From the NCBI RefSeq assembly GCF_001467535.1, contig NZ_LNZC01000004.1, positions 62,001 to 126,000 on the forward strand: a stretch of 64,000 nucleotides of DNA, in the 5' to 3' direction. Positions 43,501 through 52,387 of this stretch are shown here, one piece after another. The notes below the pieces were generated by a model that searched no databases, was not told the origin of the DNA, and was given only the letters and a program-made list of their open reading frames with translations. Numbering within the stretch: position 1 is the stretch's first letter; each line of letters begins with the position of its first letter. The position numbers were made by a program, and so were the translations under genes. The stretch is from Legionella worsleiensis. Lineage in GTDB: Bacteria; Pseudomonadota; Gammaproteobacteria; Legionellales; Legionellaceae.

Positions 43501-45000
43501 GTCTGTTTGGCCGCACTCTGCAACTTTTGTGTAGATTTTATAATCCTCTGCGGCAATTGCCTCCTTCCAGACTGAGTCCTCTATAACTTTTTTTAACAAC
43601 TCAAGTAAGTTGATGTATCCGCCTTTGGCCGCAACACGAAACATTTGAAATTTATTTGCCTGAAATGCGGCATGCCTTTGTGCGGAATTCAAGTGCTGCC
43701 CTATATGGTACATGGGCAAAAGGTAGCCGTTTAAAGCGGTCATACGATACGCTTTATAATAATCGGCGGTAACTGCTGCTTTAATTTGATGTGGCAGCAT
43801 ATGCAATTCAAGGTACTGCAATATCTGCAAATATCCATGAGCAGCCGCCTGCTGGTAGCCTTCAAATTGATTTGCTGCAACGGCTCTGTAACGTTCCGCA
43901 GGAAGCATGAAATGTTCCAAATAGCGTAAGACATCCAAATGTCCATAAGAAGCCGCTTTGCGGTAGCCCTCAAAACAATTCTCTTTTATTGCTGTGCACA
44001 TCTGTTCCGGAGTAATCCATTGCTCCAAATAACGCAGCAAATCAACATGCCCCTGCGCCACCGCCTCACGGTAGACTTCACAGGAATTAAAACTAAGAGC
44101 AGCTCGAATATCCTCTGGATGCATCCAGTCACTCAAAAACATTAAGGTATCACTATGACCTTGAGCCGCAGCGTTTCTATAGGCCTGAAAGTGATTTATC
44201 TGAATCATGGTCTTAAATTGATCCTGAGTTATCCAGAGTTGCGCAAGTTTTAGAATGGCCGTATGGCCGTTGCCGGCAGCATCCAGCAATACGCTGTATT
44301 CATCGGCTACGAGAGCGGCGTTCGCATCTTCTGGTGTCATAAAAGCATAGAGATGTTTTACTGTATCTATATGGCCATGAGTGAACGCCTCTTTGAATAC
44401 TTGAGCACTCTGCAACTCGACAACCTTTCGAGTATCGATAAGCTGATCATACGCCTCAAGGTAGTGCAAGAATTCGAGATGACCATTCACTGCGGCCTCT
44501 CTATACACCGCAAAATCGTTACGCTGTAACACCTTGCGCCACTCTTCGTCACTTAAGCATGATTGCAGATACTGCATGGAAGATACAGAACCGTATTTTG
44601 CAGCGATAATACAACCAAAAATCCAGAAATGTCGCAACGTTTGGGGATCGATTGTGACATCGGGGTGATTTGTATAACGTTTTAAAACATCCAACCGTCC
44701 CATAACCAAAAGTGCATCAAGAACATCCTCGTGATGATCTGCTTTTATAGCCAAAATAAAAGACAAGAGAGCTTCGGTTGCAACATCTTTATAGCGTAAC
44801 AACATACATAAAATCGCTTTATAAGGATGAGAACTGTTATTCAAGCGTGCGAGTAAATTCGCAGGACTTAAGGCGAAAATCCAAAGATTTTTATGAGCCG
44901 TATGACACTGAAATTCATTGCGCCAAAGCGTCCAGGGGATGAGGCGAGCTAGTGGATGAGCGGCATGATGTTTGGGGGTATTAAGATGCAACACCGTCAT
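40525..45000 (-). CDS. Giant ankyrin-like solenoid protein with terminal NLS-like tail; candidate effector
   Basis: This 1,491-residue protein has no signal peptide. From about residue 163 to 920 I count some 21 units of about 36 residues with the pattern aromatic-xxY-xx-A-xxx-GHx-xx-L-xYLE-xx-M, as in FEGYRKAASYGHLDVLRYLE; the AxxxGHxxxLxYL core is ankyrin-like but each unit is longer than the 33-residue standard. After an unrecognised helical region the C-terminus carries KRLR (1472-1475) and KRSR (1486-1489) separated by an acidic DEED/EE stretch, matching a bipartite nuclear signal and an E-rich Dot/Icm tail. It has its own promoter at 45032-45060. Confidence 0.85.
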   Translation of the reverse strand: MTVLHLNTPKHHAAHPLARLIPWTLWRNEFQCHTAHKNLWIFALSPANLLARLNNSSHPYKAILCMLLRYKDVATEALLSFILAIKADHHEDVLDALLVMGRLDVLKRYTNHPDVTIDPQTLRHFWIFGCIIAAKYGSVSSMQYLQSCLSDEEWRKVLQRNDFAVYREAAVNGHLEFLHYLEAYDQLIDTRKVVELQSAQVFKEAFTHGHIDTVKHLYAFMTPEDANAALVADEYSVLLDAAGNGHTAILKLAQLWITQDQFKTMIQINHFQAYRNAAAQGHSDTLMFLSDWMHPEDIRAALSFNSCEVYREAVAQGHVDLLRYLEQWITPEQMCTAIKENCFEGYRKAASYGHLDVLRYLEHFMLPAERYRAVAANQFEGYQQAAAHGYLQILQYLELHMLPHQIKAAVTADYYKAYRMTALNGYLLPMYHIGQHLNSAQRHAAFQANKFQMFRVAAKGGYINLLELLKKVIEDSVWKEAIAAEDYKIYTKVAECGQTDVLQLMERSLSAEQLSEALSNYDSDANYLPCNYAAENAHLETVKYLESKMTEQQLCEMFDDSKNPFEAAVYYGHIDLIKHFESYLLPWTVIDVISANGWRKFEHAVFNNNLAVVKFIATYMSQDEIVTCITKEDYFVYRQAFAKGCLLSLAFLEQYLQKDEIRTALKYNNYSLYGQAMQYGGLAAQHYFERFMAYDEVREAVKSSNFQSLRYALSGDDLSLVAHLQGYVLPDELREVFANNQFGLWRNAVLSNKIETVRYLQDFMSLEQMQQSLAHNNFGSFIQMVAKGHIETLNYLFAIMPLSFMQSAVQAQNYAAYAKAFLCRNDEVVYLIERHMTATQIQAAVLADNCLAYFQAMQAPENLHHAERQLKHIAPNQIPERILANIYLSAIENGQISTLRYLERFMGYDLLNMVVDCLCGFEDFATIFGIAPCYEFDLFATAKKYPEVIWHLLQHLIFLEWMLFDQRNECSDVLYPFIFERCEGWRKTSEFFAVHYPSEVFTLSEGNTLLALRLAIALITINTEVSHEYFRFLLGIPSVLAQAHADVHDEQNALLRAAYRHGNQMAAELLMTVPMVFTIARAANFYENDLAGHVDLRAIAQDSESSMRSLSAIELGRLSRLKEHYFPDEEKKQNQNKALRMVRKLRGSLIKKYQKNPAVITVENKDCILPLTWDEFQSLNLAEDVYKTALKHYYLHPVHTALRWLLKPNPWLSVDAFFSEGDRFCGLGYSSFERFIPEIALFWMAAKDKDKAATPTDGHTYKGRIGHFIAELALLNRAHNWDEYRPDGGAKQEQYDDGEGDKPSCPLGTLSRLFNSLIGHPFLSPLGTALLDQELRDFARAHFIKRITSENMQQLVDALSAIDEPSEAQQAVLRSLDISSEAFAAFIARLSVKYLAEWLTCHTEHLKNRMEFKPGATFHVTRLWNLVDFPELLELCRNKFSTGSSSFTFFAASSGASSSLSLPQSACDDSAKRLRDEEDIAEEPAKRSRNS

Positions 45001-45031
45001 AATCTAAACCCTTGCAGGCAAAAAAATAAAC

Positions 45032-45060
45032 ACTTTAGTCTAAAATGTATCTTTCGTCAA
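45032..45060 (-). promoter_or_regulatory. Promoter of the solenoid protein gene
   Basis: On the minus strand TTGACG (45060-45055) and TAAAGT (45037-45032) are spaced by exactly 17 nt. Transcription would start some 25 nt before the ATG at 45000. Confidence 0.6.
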
Positions 45061-45135
45061 CAAATATGGATTAATAACGATCTAATTGATAGATAAAAAA
45101 CCATTTAATGCAGTTGCTTGAAATGCAAATAATGC

Positions 45136-45160
45136 TCATCCCCAAAACGTTAAGGGATGA
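45136..45160. terminator. Weak inverted repeat after the nucleotidase gene
   Basis: TCATCCC and GGGATGA are perfect 7-nt arms with an 11-nt loop, downstream of the minus-strand nucleotidase gene and upstream of the solenoid promoter. It may end the rnr-rlmB-rpiA-nucleotidase transcript. Confidence 0.35.
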
Positions 45161-45248
45161 TGCACAATCGCCAGTGACTCGTGTTCACAAAGAATTGAAC
45201 CCTGTTTATGCCGTGCCAATTATAAGAAACAATGCATTTTGCAACCGA

Positions 45249-46628
45249 TTAAAAGTCCAAATCATGCGCTAATAATCGCCGGTGTGCCCTAAAATAAGTT
45301 ATAGGCGAATGCTCTAAAAGGTCTGATAATTTTTCCATGTAAATACAGGCAAATCGCTCAACCTGATAAGCAAAATAACTTTCTTCTGCTCCAGCACGAA
45401 ATATCCGTTCCCATTTAGGATTATAAAACTTGGCTTGCTCCTGTAACAGAGTGCTGATTTGTGCGTCTATAGCGGATATCTCAACTTGCGACTCATTAAT
45501 TTGACGGTCGTATTTGTTTGATGCTTCATCGATACTTTGCGTGCATAAAGTAACATAGTGCTGTTCCAGATTTTTTTTCACCGCCATAAGTTCCACTATT
45601 TTTTTCTCAATAGGCAACGCTTTTAACTGGGCAGCTATCTCTTCACCTAATTCATCGACAACCAAAGCTGTTCGCCAATTACAATCTTTCTTTAGTCTTA
45701 AGATATCACCGTAAATATGATCTCCTATGTAAAGAATTTCATCACCACCAATGTTTAGATGTTCGGCAAATTTTTTAGCATTACCACCTTGATATATCCC
45801 GGGAACCAAAGCACCAGTCACATTGGTCATGGTCGCATTATCAGGATTAACCGCTAAAAATCGCAAGTTATCATAAAAAAAACGCGGTTTATTAGCCAAA
45901 GTGATAACGTACTCAAATATATCGCGCCAGGATTCACCCTTGTTCATAAAGGGCGTGATGGCATAATCGAGCAACAATTTGGTATAGCTGTATTCCGAAT
46001 TGGTTAAAATAAATATTTTTTTTCCATGACGAATAAAATGCCTTAAACCCTCAACTACAGCCTTTTCTTTGATAACGAATCTATCCAAATCATTAATAAT
46101 AATATTTTTTAAACTGCCATCTGAATGCACCTGATCAACGCAAAATTGCACGTCCAGGGCTATAGTTTGATAATTGGGCATTTCATCAGGAAAAGCATCC
46201 TTCAAATCGACTAACTGACCGTATAATACGCAAAAAGCAATTGAAAAGGACGTATCAATAGCCATGTAATTGGGATCACTTAAATCAACATAAGTACTGC
46301 GATAAAAAGACTGCTGTTCGTTAAAACGAATTAATTGCGTACCATGATAACTTTGTCTTATAGCACCGTAACGGCTTAACTTTAAGATGTTGCCGTTTCT
46401 ACTGTCTATTACCAAGCCTCGAATGGCATCGTGGTAATTAAAATGTAAATTTTTAATGGCTTCGGGATAGTGTTTCAGAGCAACTAATCGTTCTTTAATC
46501 AACTGATAGACCAATCCTTCAAATTGCTCGGAATGATAGCGAATCAAGGTATGATCCATATCCAGACCAATATACTTGATTTTTTTCATATTGATAATTC
46601 GATTAACAAAAACCTTATGTGCATCCAT
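45249..46628 (-). CDS. HAD-family purine 5'-nucleotidase (cN-II type)
   Basis: This 459-residue cytosolic phosphatase has the HAD nucleophile motif GLDMDHTL (D23 and D25), the IFILTNS motif II and GDHIYGDI motif IV, with a large cap, as in eukaryotic-type IMP/GMP-specific 5'-nucleotidases. L. pneumophila has a structurally solved homologue (lpg0095 as I recall). I start it at the ATG at 46628 (MDAHKVF). The long family found mainly in eukaryotes and Legionella suggests old lateral transfer. It follows rpiA by 47 nt. Confidence 0.88.
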   Translation of the reverse strand: MDAHKVFVNRIINMKKIKYIGLDMDHTLIRYHSEQFEGLVYQLIKERLVALKHYPEAIKNLHFNYHDAIRGLVIDSRNGNILKLSRYGAIRQSYHGTQLIRFNEQQSFYRSTYVDLSDPNYMAIDTSFSIAFCVLYGQLVDLKDAFPDEMPNYQTIALDVQFCVDQVHSDGSLKNIIINDLDRFVIKEKAVVEGLRHFIRHGKKIFILTNSEYSYTKLLLDYAITPFMNKGESWRDIFEYVITLANKPRFFYDNLRFLAVNPDNATMTNVTGALVPGIYQGGNAKKFAEHLNIGGDEILYIGDHIYGDILRLKKDCNWRTALVVDELGEEIAAQLKALPIEKKIVELMAVKKNLEQHYVTLCTQSIDEASNKYDRQINESQVEISAIDAQISTLLQEQAKFYNPKWERIFRAGAEESYFAYQVERFACIYMEKLSDLLEHSPITYFRAHRRLLAHDLDF

Positions 46629-46675
46629 GGAATTCAAAGCCTGTAAAAAGAATGTTTAAATGTAAAGTGCTCTGC

Positions 46676-47326
46676 TTACTTCAAGTTTTTAATCGCATCA
46701 GCACAAGCTACCAGCACTTTATCCGCTAGACGATGGGCAAACACGCCATTTTCAACAACGCCAGTTATCTGGTTAATTGCCTGTTCAAGCATCAGAGGCT
46801 CTGTGATGTCCAAATTAAATACGTCGAGAATAATATTGCCATTATCCGTGACAAATCCTTCCCGGTACTCCGGATCGCCACCTAATTTGACTAATTGACG
46901 AGCAACAAAGCTGCGCGCCATAGGTATCACTTCAACAGCAACAGGAAATGCGCCCAATTGGGTCACTACTTTAGACTCATCCACGATGCACACAAATTTT
47001 TGTGCGACATTGGCAACAATTTTTTCACGAGTCAAGGCACCACCGCCGCCTTTGATCATTTCTCCTCGCTCATTGACCTCATCTGCACCGTCTATATAAA
47101 CAGGCAAATCATGGACTGCATTTAGATCAACAATAGGAATACCTGCCGCTCGCAGCAAAGACTCGGTTGCCTTGGAACTGGCAACACAAGCATCAATCCG
47201 GTGTTTGACCTGAGCCAGCTCCTTGATAAAAAAATTGACCGTAGATCCTGTACCTACGCCAACCACCATATCGTCATCAATAAACGCCATGGCGGCTTTT
47301 GCTGCTTTGATTTTTAATTCACTCAT
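46676..47326 (-). CDS. rpiA: Ribose-5-phosphate isomerase A
   Basis: The 216-residue enzyme interconverts ribose 5-phosphate and ribulose 5-phosphate. It shows [12 protein letters not shown] (20-31), the SSKATE substrate loop, DGADEV and [11 protein letters not shown] with the catalytic Glu/Lys region. The true start is the ATG at 47326, which overlaps the rlmB stop by one base (TGATG); a GTG one codon earlier is less likely. It is the third gene of rnr-rlmB-rpiA-nucleotidase. Confidence 0.96.
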   Translation of the reverse strand: MSELKIKAAKAAMAFIDDDMVVGVGTGSTVNFFIKELAQVKHRIDACVASSKATESLLRAAGIPIVDLNAVHDLPVYIDGADEVNERGEMIKGGGGALTREKIVANVAQKFVCIVDESKVVTQLGAFPVAVEVIPMARSFVARQLVKLGGDPEYREGFVTDNGNIILDVFNLDITEPLMLEQAINQITGVVENGVFAHRLADKVLVACADAIKNLK

Positions 47327-48075
47327 CACACACTGCCTTGTTGTCTTTGCCTGATTACTTCGTATAAGGACACCCCAGTAGCCACAGATACATTCAAACT
47401 ATCCACTGTTCCGGCCATGGGTAAGGAAAAAAGACCATCGCAGTGTTCCCGGGTCAAACGCCTTAAACCTTCGCCTTCGGCGCCAAGCGCTATAGCGACA
47501 GTGCCAGTACAATCGATTTGATATAAAGAAGATTCTGCTTCGCCAGCCGCACCATAAATCCAGACGCCCTCTTCCTTGAGTATGTCCATAGCTCTGGCCA
47601 GATTGGTTACCCTGACCAAAGGCACCGACTCAGCCGCACCGCAGGCTACCTTGCTGACTACAGGAGTAATACTGGCGCTTTTATCTTTGGGAATCACTAC
47701 AAAATCAACTCCGGTTGCGTCAGCTGACCGCAAGCAGGCGCCCAGATTATGTGGATCGGTAATGCCATCCAAAATTAATACAAGCCCGGGTTTTTTGCAG
47801 GTTTCCAGTAATGACACTAAATCCGATTCATTGTATTCAGGCAAAGGGCGGACTGAGGCGACAAGCCCCTGATGTGTGAACTCGGCAAAACGCTGATTCA
47901 TTTTCTGTGCGCTTAATTTTTCTATACGAACCTTTGCCTGTTCTGCCTTGTCCAATACGTCCTGTACTCGTCTATCAATTCTGTCCTGACTGACAAAAAG
48001 GGTATTAACCACTCGACGTGGATTAGCGAATAAAGCGCTAACCGCATGAACCCCATACACCAACTGCTCACTCAT
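47326..48075 (-). CDS. rlmB: 23S rRNA 2'-O-ribose methyltransferase RlmB
   Basis: This 249-residue SpoU-family enzyme methylates G2251 of 23S rRNA. It has an N-terminal L30e-like substrate domain ([10 protein letters not shown]) and the SPOUT motifs [34 protein letters not shown] and the knot segment [21 protein letters not shown]. It overlaps the rnr end by 8 nt, as in the usual rnr-rlmB arrangement. Confidence 0.96.
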   Translation of the reverse strand: MSEQLVYGVHAVSALFANPRRVVNTLFVSQDRIDRRVQDVLDKAEQAKVRIEKLSAQKMNQRFAEFTHQGLVASVRPLPEYNESDLVSLLETCKKPGLVLILDGITDPHNLGACLRSADATGVDFVVIPKDKSASITPVVSKVACGAAESVPLVRVTNLARAMDILKEEGVWIYGAAGEAESSLYQIDCTGTVAIALGAEGEGLRRLTREHCDGLFSLPMAGTVDSLNVSVATGVSLYEVIRQRQQGSV

Positions 48076-50248
48076 TACTTACATCATCCTCTGCAGGCTC
48101 AAAATCAATTTTACGTTCGTCCAAATCAACCCGTGCAACCAATACCGTCATGCTATCACCCAAACGATAAATCTGGCCGCTTCGGGCACCAATTAAACGA
48201 TGTTTTACGGTATCAAAGGTATAATAATCGTTTTTCAAGGACGTCACGTGTACCAGGCCCTCAACATAGATTTCATCCAGTTCAACAAAAATACCAAAAC
48301 TGGTCACCGCAGATATTCTTCCTTTGAATACCTGCCCTAATTTATCTTGCATGTATTCGCATTTCAGCCAGGAAACCACTTCACGAGTTGCTTCATCAGC
48401 ACGGCGTTCAGTCATAGACGAATGTTTACCTAAGCGGTTCATATCGTCATGGGTATAACTGAACTCGTCTACAGGTTGGTTATCAAGCAAATGTCCTATT
48501 GCCCGGTGAATTAATAAGTCAGGAAACCGTCTGATTGGCGAAGTAAAATGAGTATAGGCAGAATAAGCCAAACCAAAATGACCTTCATTCGCTTCAACAT
48601 ACTGTGCTTGTTTTAAAGAGCGCAGCATAACCGTTTCTATCAAATGTTTTTCAGGCCTATTGCCTATGGTACTCATGGTACGCTGAAAATCTTTGGGTGT
48701 TGGTTTTCGACCACCGCCTAAAGATAAGCCCATTTCACCTAAAAATTGCCGCAGTGCGGTTATTTTATCTTCCTCGGGTGCCGCATGGACTCGATACAAA
48801 GTTGGTATTTCGGCTTTTTCCAAAAATCGTGCAGTTGCGACGTTCGCAGCCAACATACATTCTTCTATTAATTTGTGCGCATCATTACGAATAACCGGAA
48901 CAATACATTTAATTTTTTTATTTTCATCAAATTCGATTTTGGTTTCAGTTGTTTCAAAATCCATAGCCCCACGTAATTTTCGTGTGGTTAATAAAACCTG
49001 ATACAACTCATAAAGACAACTTAATACAGGCCATACATGCTCATGATGTTCATCGGCTTTTTGCTGTTCGAGCCAGTTACCGACTTGAGTATAAGTCAGC
49101 CGAGCCTGAGAATGGATGACCGCCCGGTAAAAACGGGATCGTGCTATTTTACCGTCCGAGCTAATGGACATTTCTGCAACCATACACAGTCTATCAACAT
49201 GCGGATTCAAGGAGCATAATCCATTGGATAACGCCTCCGGCAACATAGGCACCACTTTTCCTGGAAAATAAACCGAATTACCACGCCTAGATGCCTCTTT
49301 ATCCAAAGCCGAATCTTGCGCTACATAATTACTGACATCAGCAATAGCGACATACAATTGAAATCCGCCCTTGGGCTTTTTATAACAATACACTGCATCG
49401 TCAAAATCTTTGGCATCTTCGCCATCTATAGTCACAAAAGGCAGTTTTCTTAAATCTGTCCTGTTCTTTAGCTGATCTTGAGTGACCTGTTGCGGAATTT
49501 TAGCCACTTCGGCCAAAACATCATCCGGCCATTCAAAGGGAATGCCGTGCGCATGAATTGCAACCTGTATTTCCATGCCAGGAGCCATATGCTCACCTAA
49601 GACATGGATCACTTTTCCTATAGCCTGTGCTCGTTTATTAGGGTAGGCAATTAATTCGACCAGAACCATTTGTCCGTTTTTAGCACCACCTGCGAATTCC
49701 TGGGGAATAGAAATATCCTGAGTCAAACGCTTGCTGTCAGGCAAGACGAAATTGACACCATGCTCAGTAAAAAATCGGCCTACCACCGTTGCATTGGCAT
49801 GCTCAAGTACTTCATGAATTTTCCCCTCGGGTCTTCCTCGCCTGTCAACGCCAGCCTGATAGGCAAGCACGACGTCACCGTGCATAACGGCTCGCATTTC
49901 CTTGGCGGAAAGCACCATGTCCTCGCTTCCTTCATCGGGTATGAAAAAACCAAACCCGTCAGGATGCCCCTGAACCGTCCCCCGGCGTAAATTGATTTTT
50001 TGCAAGAGACAAAAGCGGCCTCGTCTGTCTTGCATGATTTGTCCATCACGCAGCATGGCTTTCAAACGAAAACCCAAAGACTCCTGCTTGCTTTCTTGAT
50101 TAATATGTAATTTGTCAAATAACTGATTTCGTGACATGGGCCTGCCATACTCATCCAGAATTTCCATAATAAATTCTCGACTGGGTATTGGATCAGCATA
50201 TTTTTCACTTTCCCGTTTAAAAAAGGGATCTTTTGATTTTTTACTCAC
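48068..50248 (-). CDS. rnr: Ribonuclease R
   Basis: This 726-residue 3'-5' exoribonuclease degrades structured RNA. In order it has an N-terminal winged-helix domain, cold-shock domains, the RNB catalytic domain with IDGEDAKDFDDAVYC (metal-binding aspartates), and a C-terminal S1 domain (GQVFKGRISAVTSFGIFVELD). It lacks the long basic tail of the E. coli enzyme. The start is a GTG at 50248. It is first in the rnr-rlmB-rpiA-nucleotidase unit. Confidence 0.96.
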   Translation of the reverse strand: MSKKSKDPFFKRESEKYADPIPSREFIMEILDEYGRPMSRNQLFDKLHINQESKQESLGFRLKAMLRDGQIMQDRRGRFCLLQKINLRRGTVQGHPDGFGFFIPDEGSEDMVLSAKEMRAVMHGDVVLAYQAGVDRRGRPEGKIHEVLEHANATVVGRFFTEHGVNFVLPDSKRLTQDISIPQEFAGGAKNGQMVLVELIAYPNKRAQAIGKVIHVLGEHMAPGMEIQVAIHAHGIPFEWPDDVLAEVAKIPQQVTQDQLKNRTDLRKLPFVTIDGEDAKDFDDAVYCYKKPKGGFQLYVAIADVSNYVAQDSALDKEASRRGNSVYFPGKVVPMLPEALSNGLCSLNPHVDRLCMVAEMSISSDGKIARSRFYRAVIHSQARLTYTQVGNWLEQQKADEHHEHVWPVLSCLYELYQVLLTTRKLRGAMDFETTETKIEFDENKKIKCIVPVIRNDAHKLIEECMLAANVATARFLEKAEIPTLYRVHAAPEEDKITALRQFLGEMGLSLGGGRKPTPKDFQRTMSTIGNRPEKHLIETVMLRSLKQAQYVEANEGHFGLAYSAYTHFTSPIRRFPDLLIHRAIGHLLDNQPVDEFSYTHDDMNRLGKHSSMTERRADEATREVVSWLKCEYMQDKLGQVFKGRISAVTSFGIFVELDEIYVEGLVHVTSLKNDYYTFDTVKHRLIGARSGQIYRLGDSMTVLVARVDLDERKIDFEPAEDDVSNE

Positions 50249-50301
50249 CTTTCACCATATATAAATTTTATTGTCATAATTATCGCTTACACACCTTTTA
50301 G

Positions 50302-50340
50302 TCTGTTCTACCACTTATCTATAGAACTAGCAAGAACAGA
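50302..50340 (-). repeat. Inverted repeat upstream of rnr
   Basis: TCTGTTCT and AGAACAGA are perfect 8-nt arms with a 23-nt loop that contains a second possible pairing (GTTCTA/TAGAAC). It lies between the small exported protein gene and rnr on the minus strand and may be a terminator or leader structure. Confidence 0.35.
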
Positions 50341-50378
50341 ACATTTCTTATACTGGATCCCGATGAGCGAGTACTCTT

Positions 50379-50849
50379 TTACTTTGCTAAAGGTAATTTA
50401 AAACCTCGTCCACCAAGAGCCGCAGTCAAAGCCTGTAAGGACAAGTCTTCACCAGCCCAATACGTGCCATTACTTCCCGCAGGAAGAGTTACGCCTTTCC
50501 ACTGGCACACAGCAATAGCTCCCTCGCAAGGGATTTGCTGCTCATGACCAGGTCTGGATTCAATACAATTTAACTGAAAAGGAGATTTGTCCAGCGCCAA
50601 AGCCGACCAATTATCCGCCTGTAAACGAGTAGTCCATCCTGCGCTGGCTCCTGGATTGGTCACGGGATGAGTTATCCAAAGATCAGCATTGGTTAGATTG
50701 TGAATAAATACCAATTTACTGCTCTTTGCTTTTAATAAAACCGACTCTCCCTGAACAGCAACAGGTTGACATCCATTTGGCAAGGTCGATTCTGCGTATA
50801 AAAAGGCAGAAGTAAGCATCAAGCAACACGAGAACAATATTCTCATCAC
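50379..50849 (-). CDS. Small exported hypothetical protein
   Basis: This 156-residue protein has a signal peptide (MMRILFSCCLMLTSAFLYA, cleavage near 19), and the mature part has four or five cysteines (GCQPV, LNCIES, IPCEG, VCQW), so disulfides are likely. The beta-rich body contains KLVFIHNLTNADLWITHP. I do not recognise the family. It is upstream of rnr in the same direction but 130 nt away, so it may be a separate unit. Confidence 0.7.
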   Translation of the reverse strand: MMRILFSCCLMLTSAFLYAESTLPNGCQPVAVQGESVLLKAKSSKLVFIHNLTNADLWITHPVTNPGASAGWTTRLQADNWSALALDKSPFQLNCIESRPGHEQQIPCEGAIAVCQWKGVTLPAGSNGTYWAGEDLSLQALTAALGGRGFKLPLAK

Positions 50850-51142
50850 CAGCTCCAGAATTAGTGTTCAGGACATGAAAAATCAGCAGTGTTATCCTGA
50901 GCATATTTCGTAATAGACGTTACTGCTTCATCAAGAATTATACAGTTATCCTATCATTCTGACCAGCAACAACTTTTTTAGGCGCCAAAGACAGATGTTG
51001 CTTTGCAAAACGCAAAAAATATGGTGTTCTATGGAACCAAGTCGGTTGGAGAGATTGCATGAAACCAAGCGCTTGTGCAGCGGATGACGAAATGGCCGCT
51101 TCTTAATTCAATATCATGACAATAACATAAGGTTAAAACATT

Positions 51143-51586
51143 ATGCGCATATGGGTTGATGCTGATGCCTGTCCTAAAGTAATCAAAGAAATTTTATTTC
51201 GTGCGGCCATGCGCACCCAAACGCCCTTGACCTTAGTTGCAAATGCCTTCCTCACCTATCCCAACTCGCCCTATATTCGGGCGATACGAGTAGAAAAAGG
51301 CTTTGACCAGGCAGATCATTATATTGTCAATCATGTCTACCCTCACGATCTGGTGATTACCGCAGATATTCCTCTCGCTGCAGAAGTTGTCGCAAAACAC
51401 GCTGTGGCCATTAATCCCCGTGGCGAAATTTATACCGCAAACAACATCAAACAGCGGTTAACCCTTAGAGATATGAATGAGCAATTGCGCGCTACCGGAG
51501 AGCGTATTGGCGGCCCATCAGCATTAAGCATCAAAGAAAAAACTGCTTTTGCCAATGCACTGGATAAATGCCTTGCCAAAAAATAA
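51143..51586 (+). CDS. YaiI/YqxD-family (DUF188) PIN-like protein
   Basis: This 147-residue protein begins [17 protein letters not shown], the DUF188 signature with two acidic residues (D6, D8) that fit a PIN-like nuclease site. Later segments [23 protein letters not shown] and RGEIYT are also typical. The family has no firmly assigned role. Length is normal. Confidence 0.9.
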   Translation: MRIWVDADACPKVIKEILFRAAMRTQTPLTLVANAFLTYPNSPYIRAIRVEKGFDQADHYIVNHVYPHDLVITADIPLAAEVVAKHAVAINPRGEIYTANNIKQRLTLRDMNEQLRATGERIGGPSALSIKEKTAFANALDKCLAKK

Positions 51587-51796
51587 ATTGGATAATTCAC
51601 TGAGCTGCTGCAAGCGACAATTTATTTTTGTAATCTTCAAAAACTGGGCAAAGACACGGGCACCATTTACATTAGACAAGGGCAAGAATTCGTTCAGTGA
51701 TTTTTTGTCCAGTACAAAGTTTCCAGGCAAAGAAAGCTGGATTCACTTCGGCAAATAAGGTTAAACTAATTGAATTTTTATTCAGCAGGATAGATC

Positions 51797-52387
51797 ATGT
51801 ACCAAGACATCAATCCCTCAACTATCACCACTTTGCATAAAAACAGTATTATTCAATGGAAATCTTCAGGAATAAAACACCAACAGCAGCATTTTTATCT
51901 ACTGGTTGAAGAAAACCATGCATTTAATTATCAACTATGGCACGCAGAAGATCGGGCTCGTAGAGATGACATGGGTTTTGAATTTGTTTATAAAGCCAAA
52001 CGTGAAATAGACGCATGCAACCAATCAAGAAACAATCGCATGGAAGCCATGGACGAATGGCTGTATCATTTATTACAACCAGCCAATCCCGATCAATGTC
52101 CCGTGAACTCTGAATCACCCGGAATGATAATCGATCGCCTCTCTATACTGGCCCTGAAATCCTATCATATGGCTCTCCAGACGCAGCGCCAGGATGCGAG
52201 TGAAGAACATAAAAAACTCTGTGCACAAAAATTAATGACCATACATGCTCAACTGGATCAACTGGCTCTTTGTCTGGGGCAACTTCTTGATCAAGTACAG
52301 GCGAAAACACGTACCTTCAGAGTCTATCATCAATTTAAAATGTATAATGACCCTACATTAAACCCAGAACTTTATTCTGCAAACTAG
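51797..52387 (+). CDS. DUF4254 protein
   Basis: This 196-residue helical protein matches the DUF4254 family: NYQLWHAEDRARRDDMG, KREIDACNQSRNNRMEAMD, ESPGMIIDRLSILALKSYHM and the VYHQFKMYNDPTLNPELY end. The family occurs near lipopolysaccharide and glycosyltransferase genes in some bacteria, but its activity is unknown. Its last 35 nt overlap the end of the convergent membrane protein gene. Confidence 0.85.
   Translation: MYQDINPSTITTLHKNSIIQWKSSGIKHQQQHFYLLVEENHAFNYQLWHAEDRARRDDMGFEFVYKAKREIDACNQSRNNRMEAMDEWLYHLLQPANPDQCPVNSESPGMIIDRLSILALKSYHMALQTQRQDASEEHKKLCAQKLMTIHAQLDQLALCLGQLLDQVQAKTRTFRVYHQFKMYNDPTLNPELYSAN

Noticed and set aside
51549..51758. 69-residue reading frame after yaiI
   Set aside because: It starts inside yaiI in another frame, lacks a ribosome site and resembles no protein.
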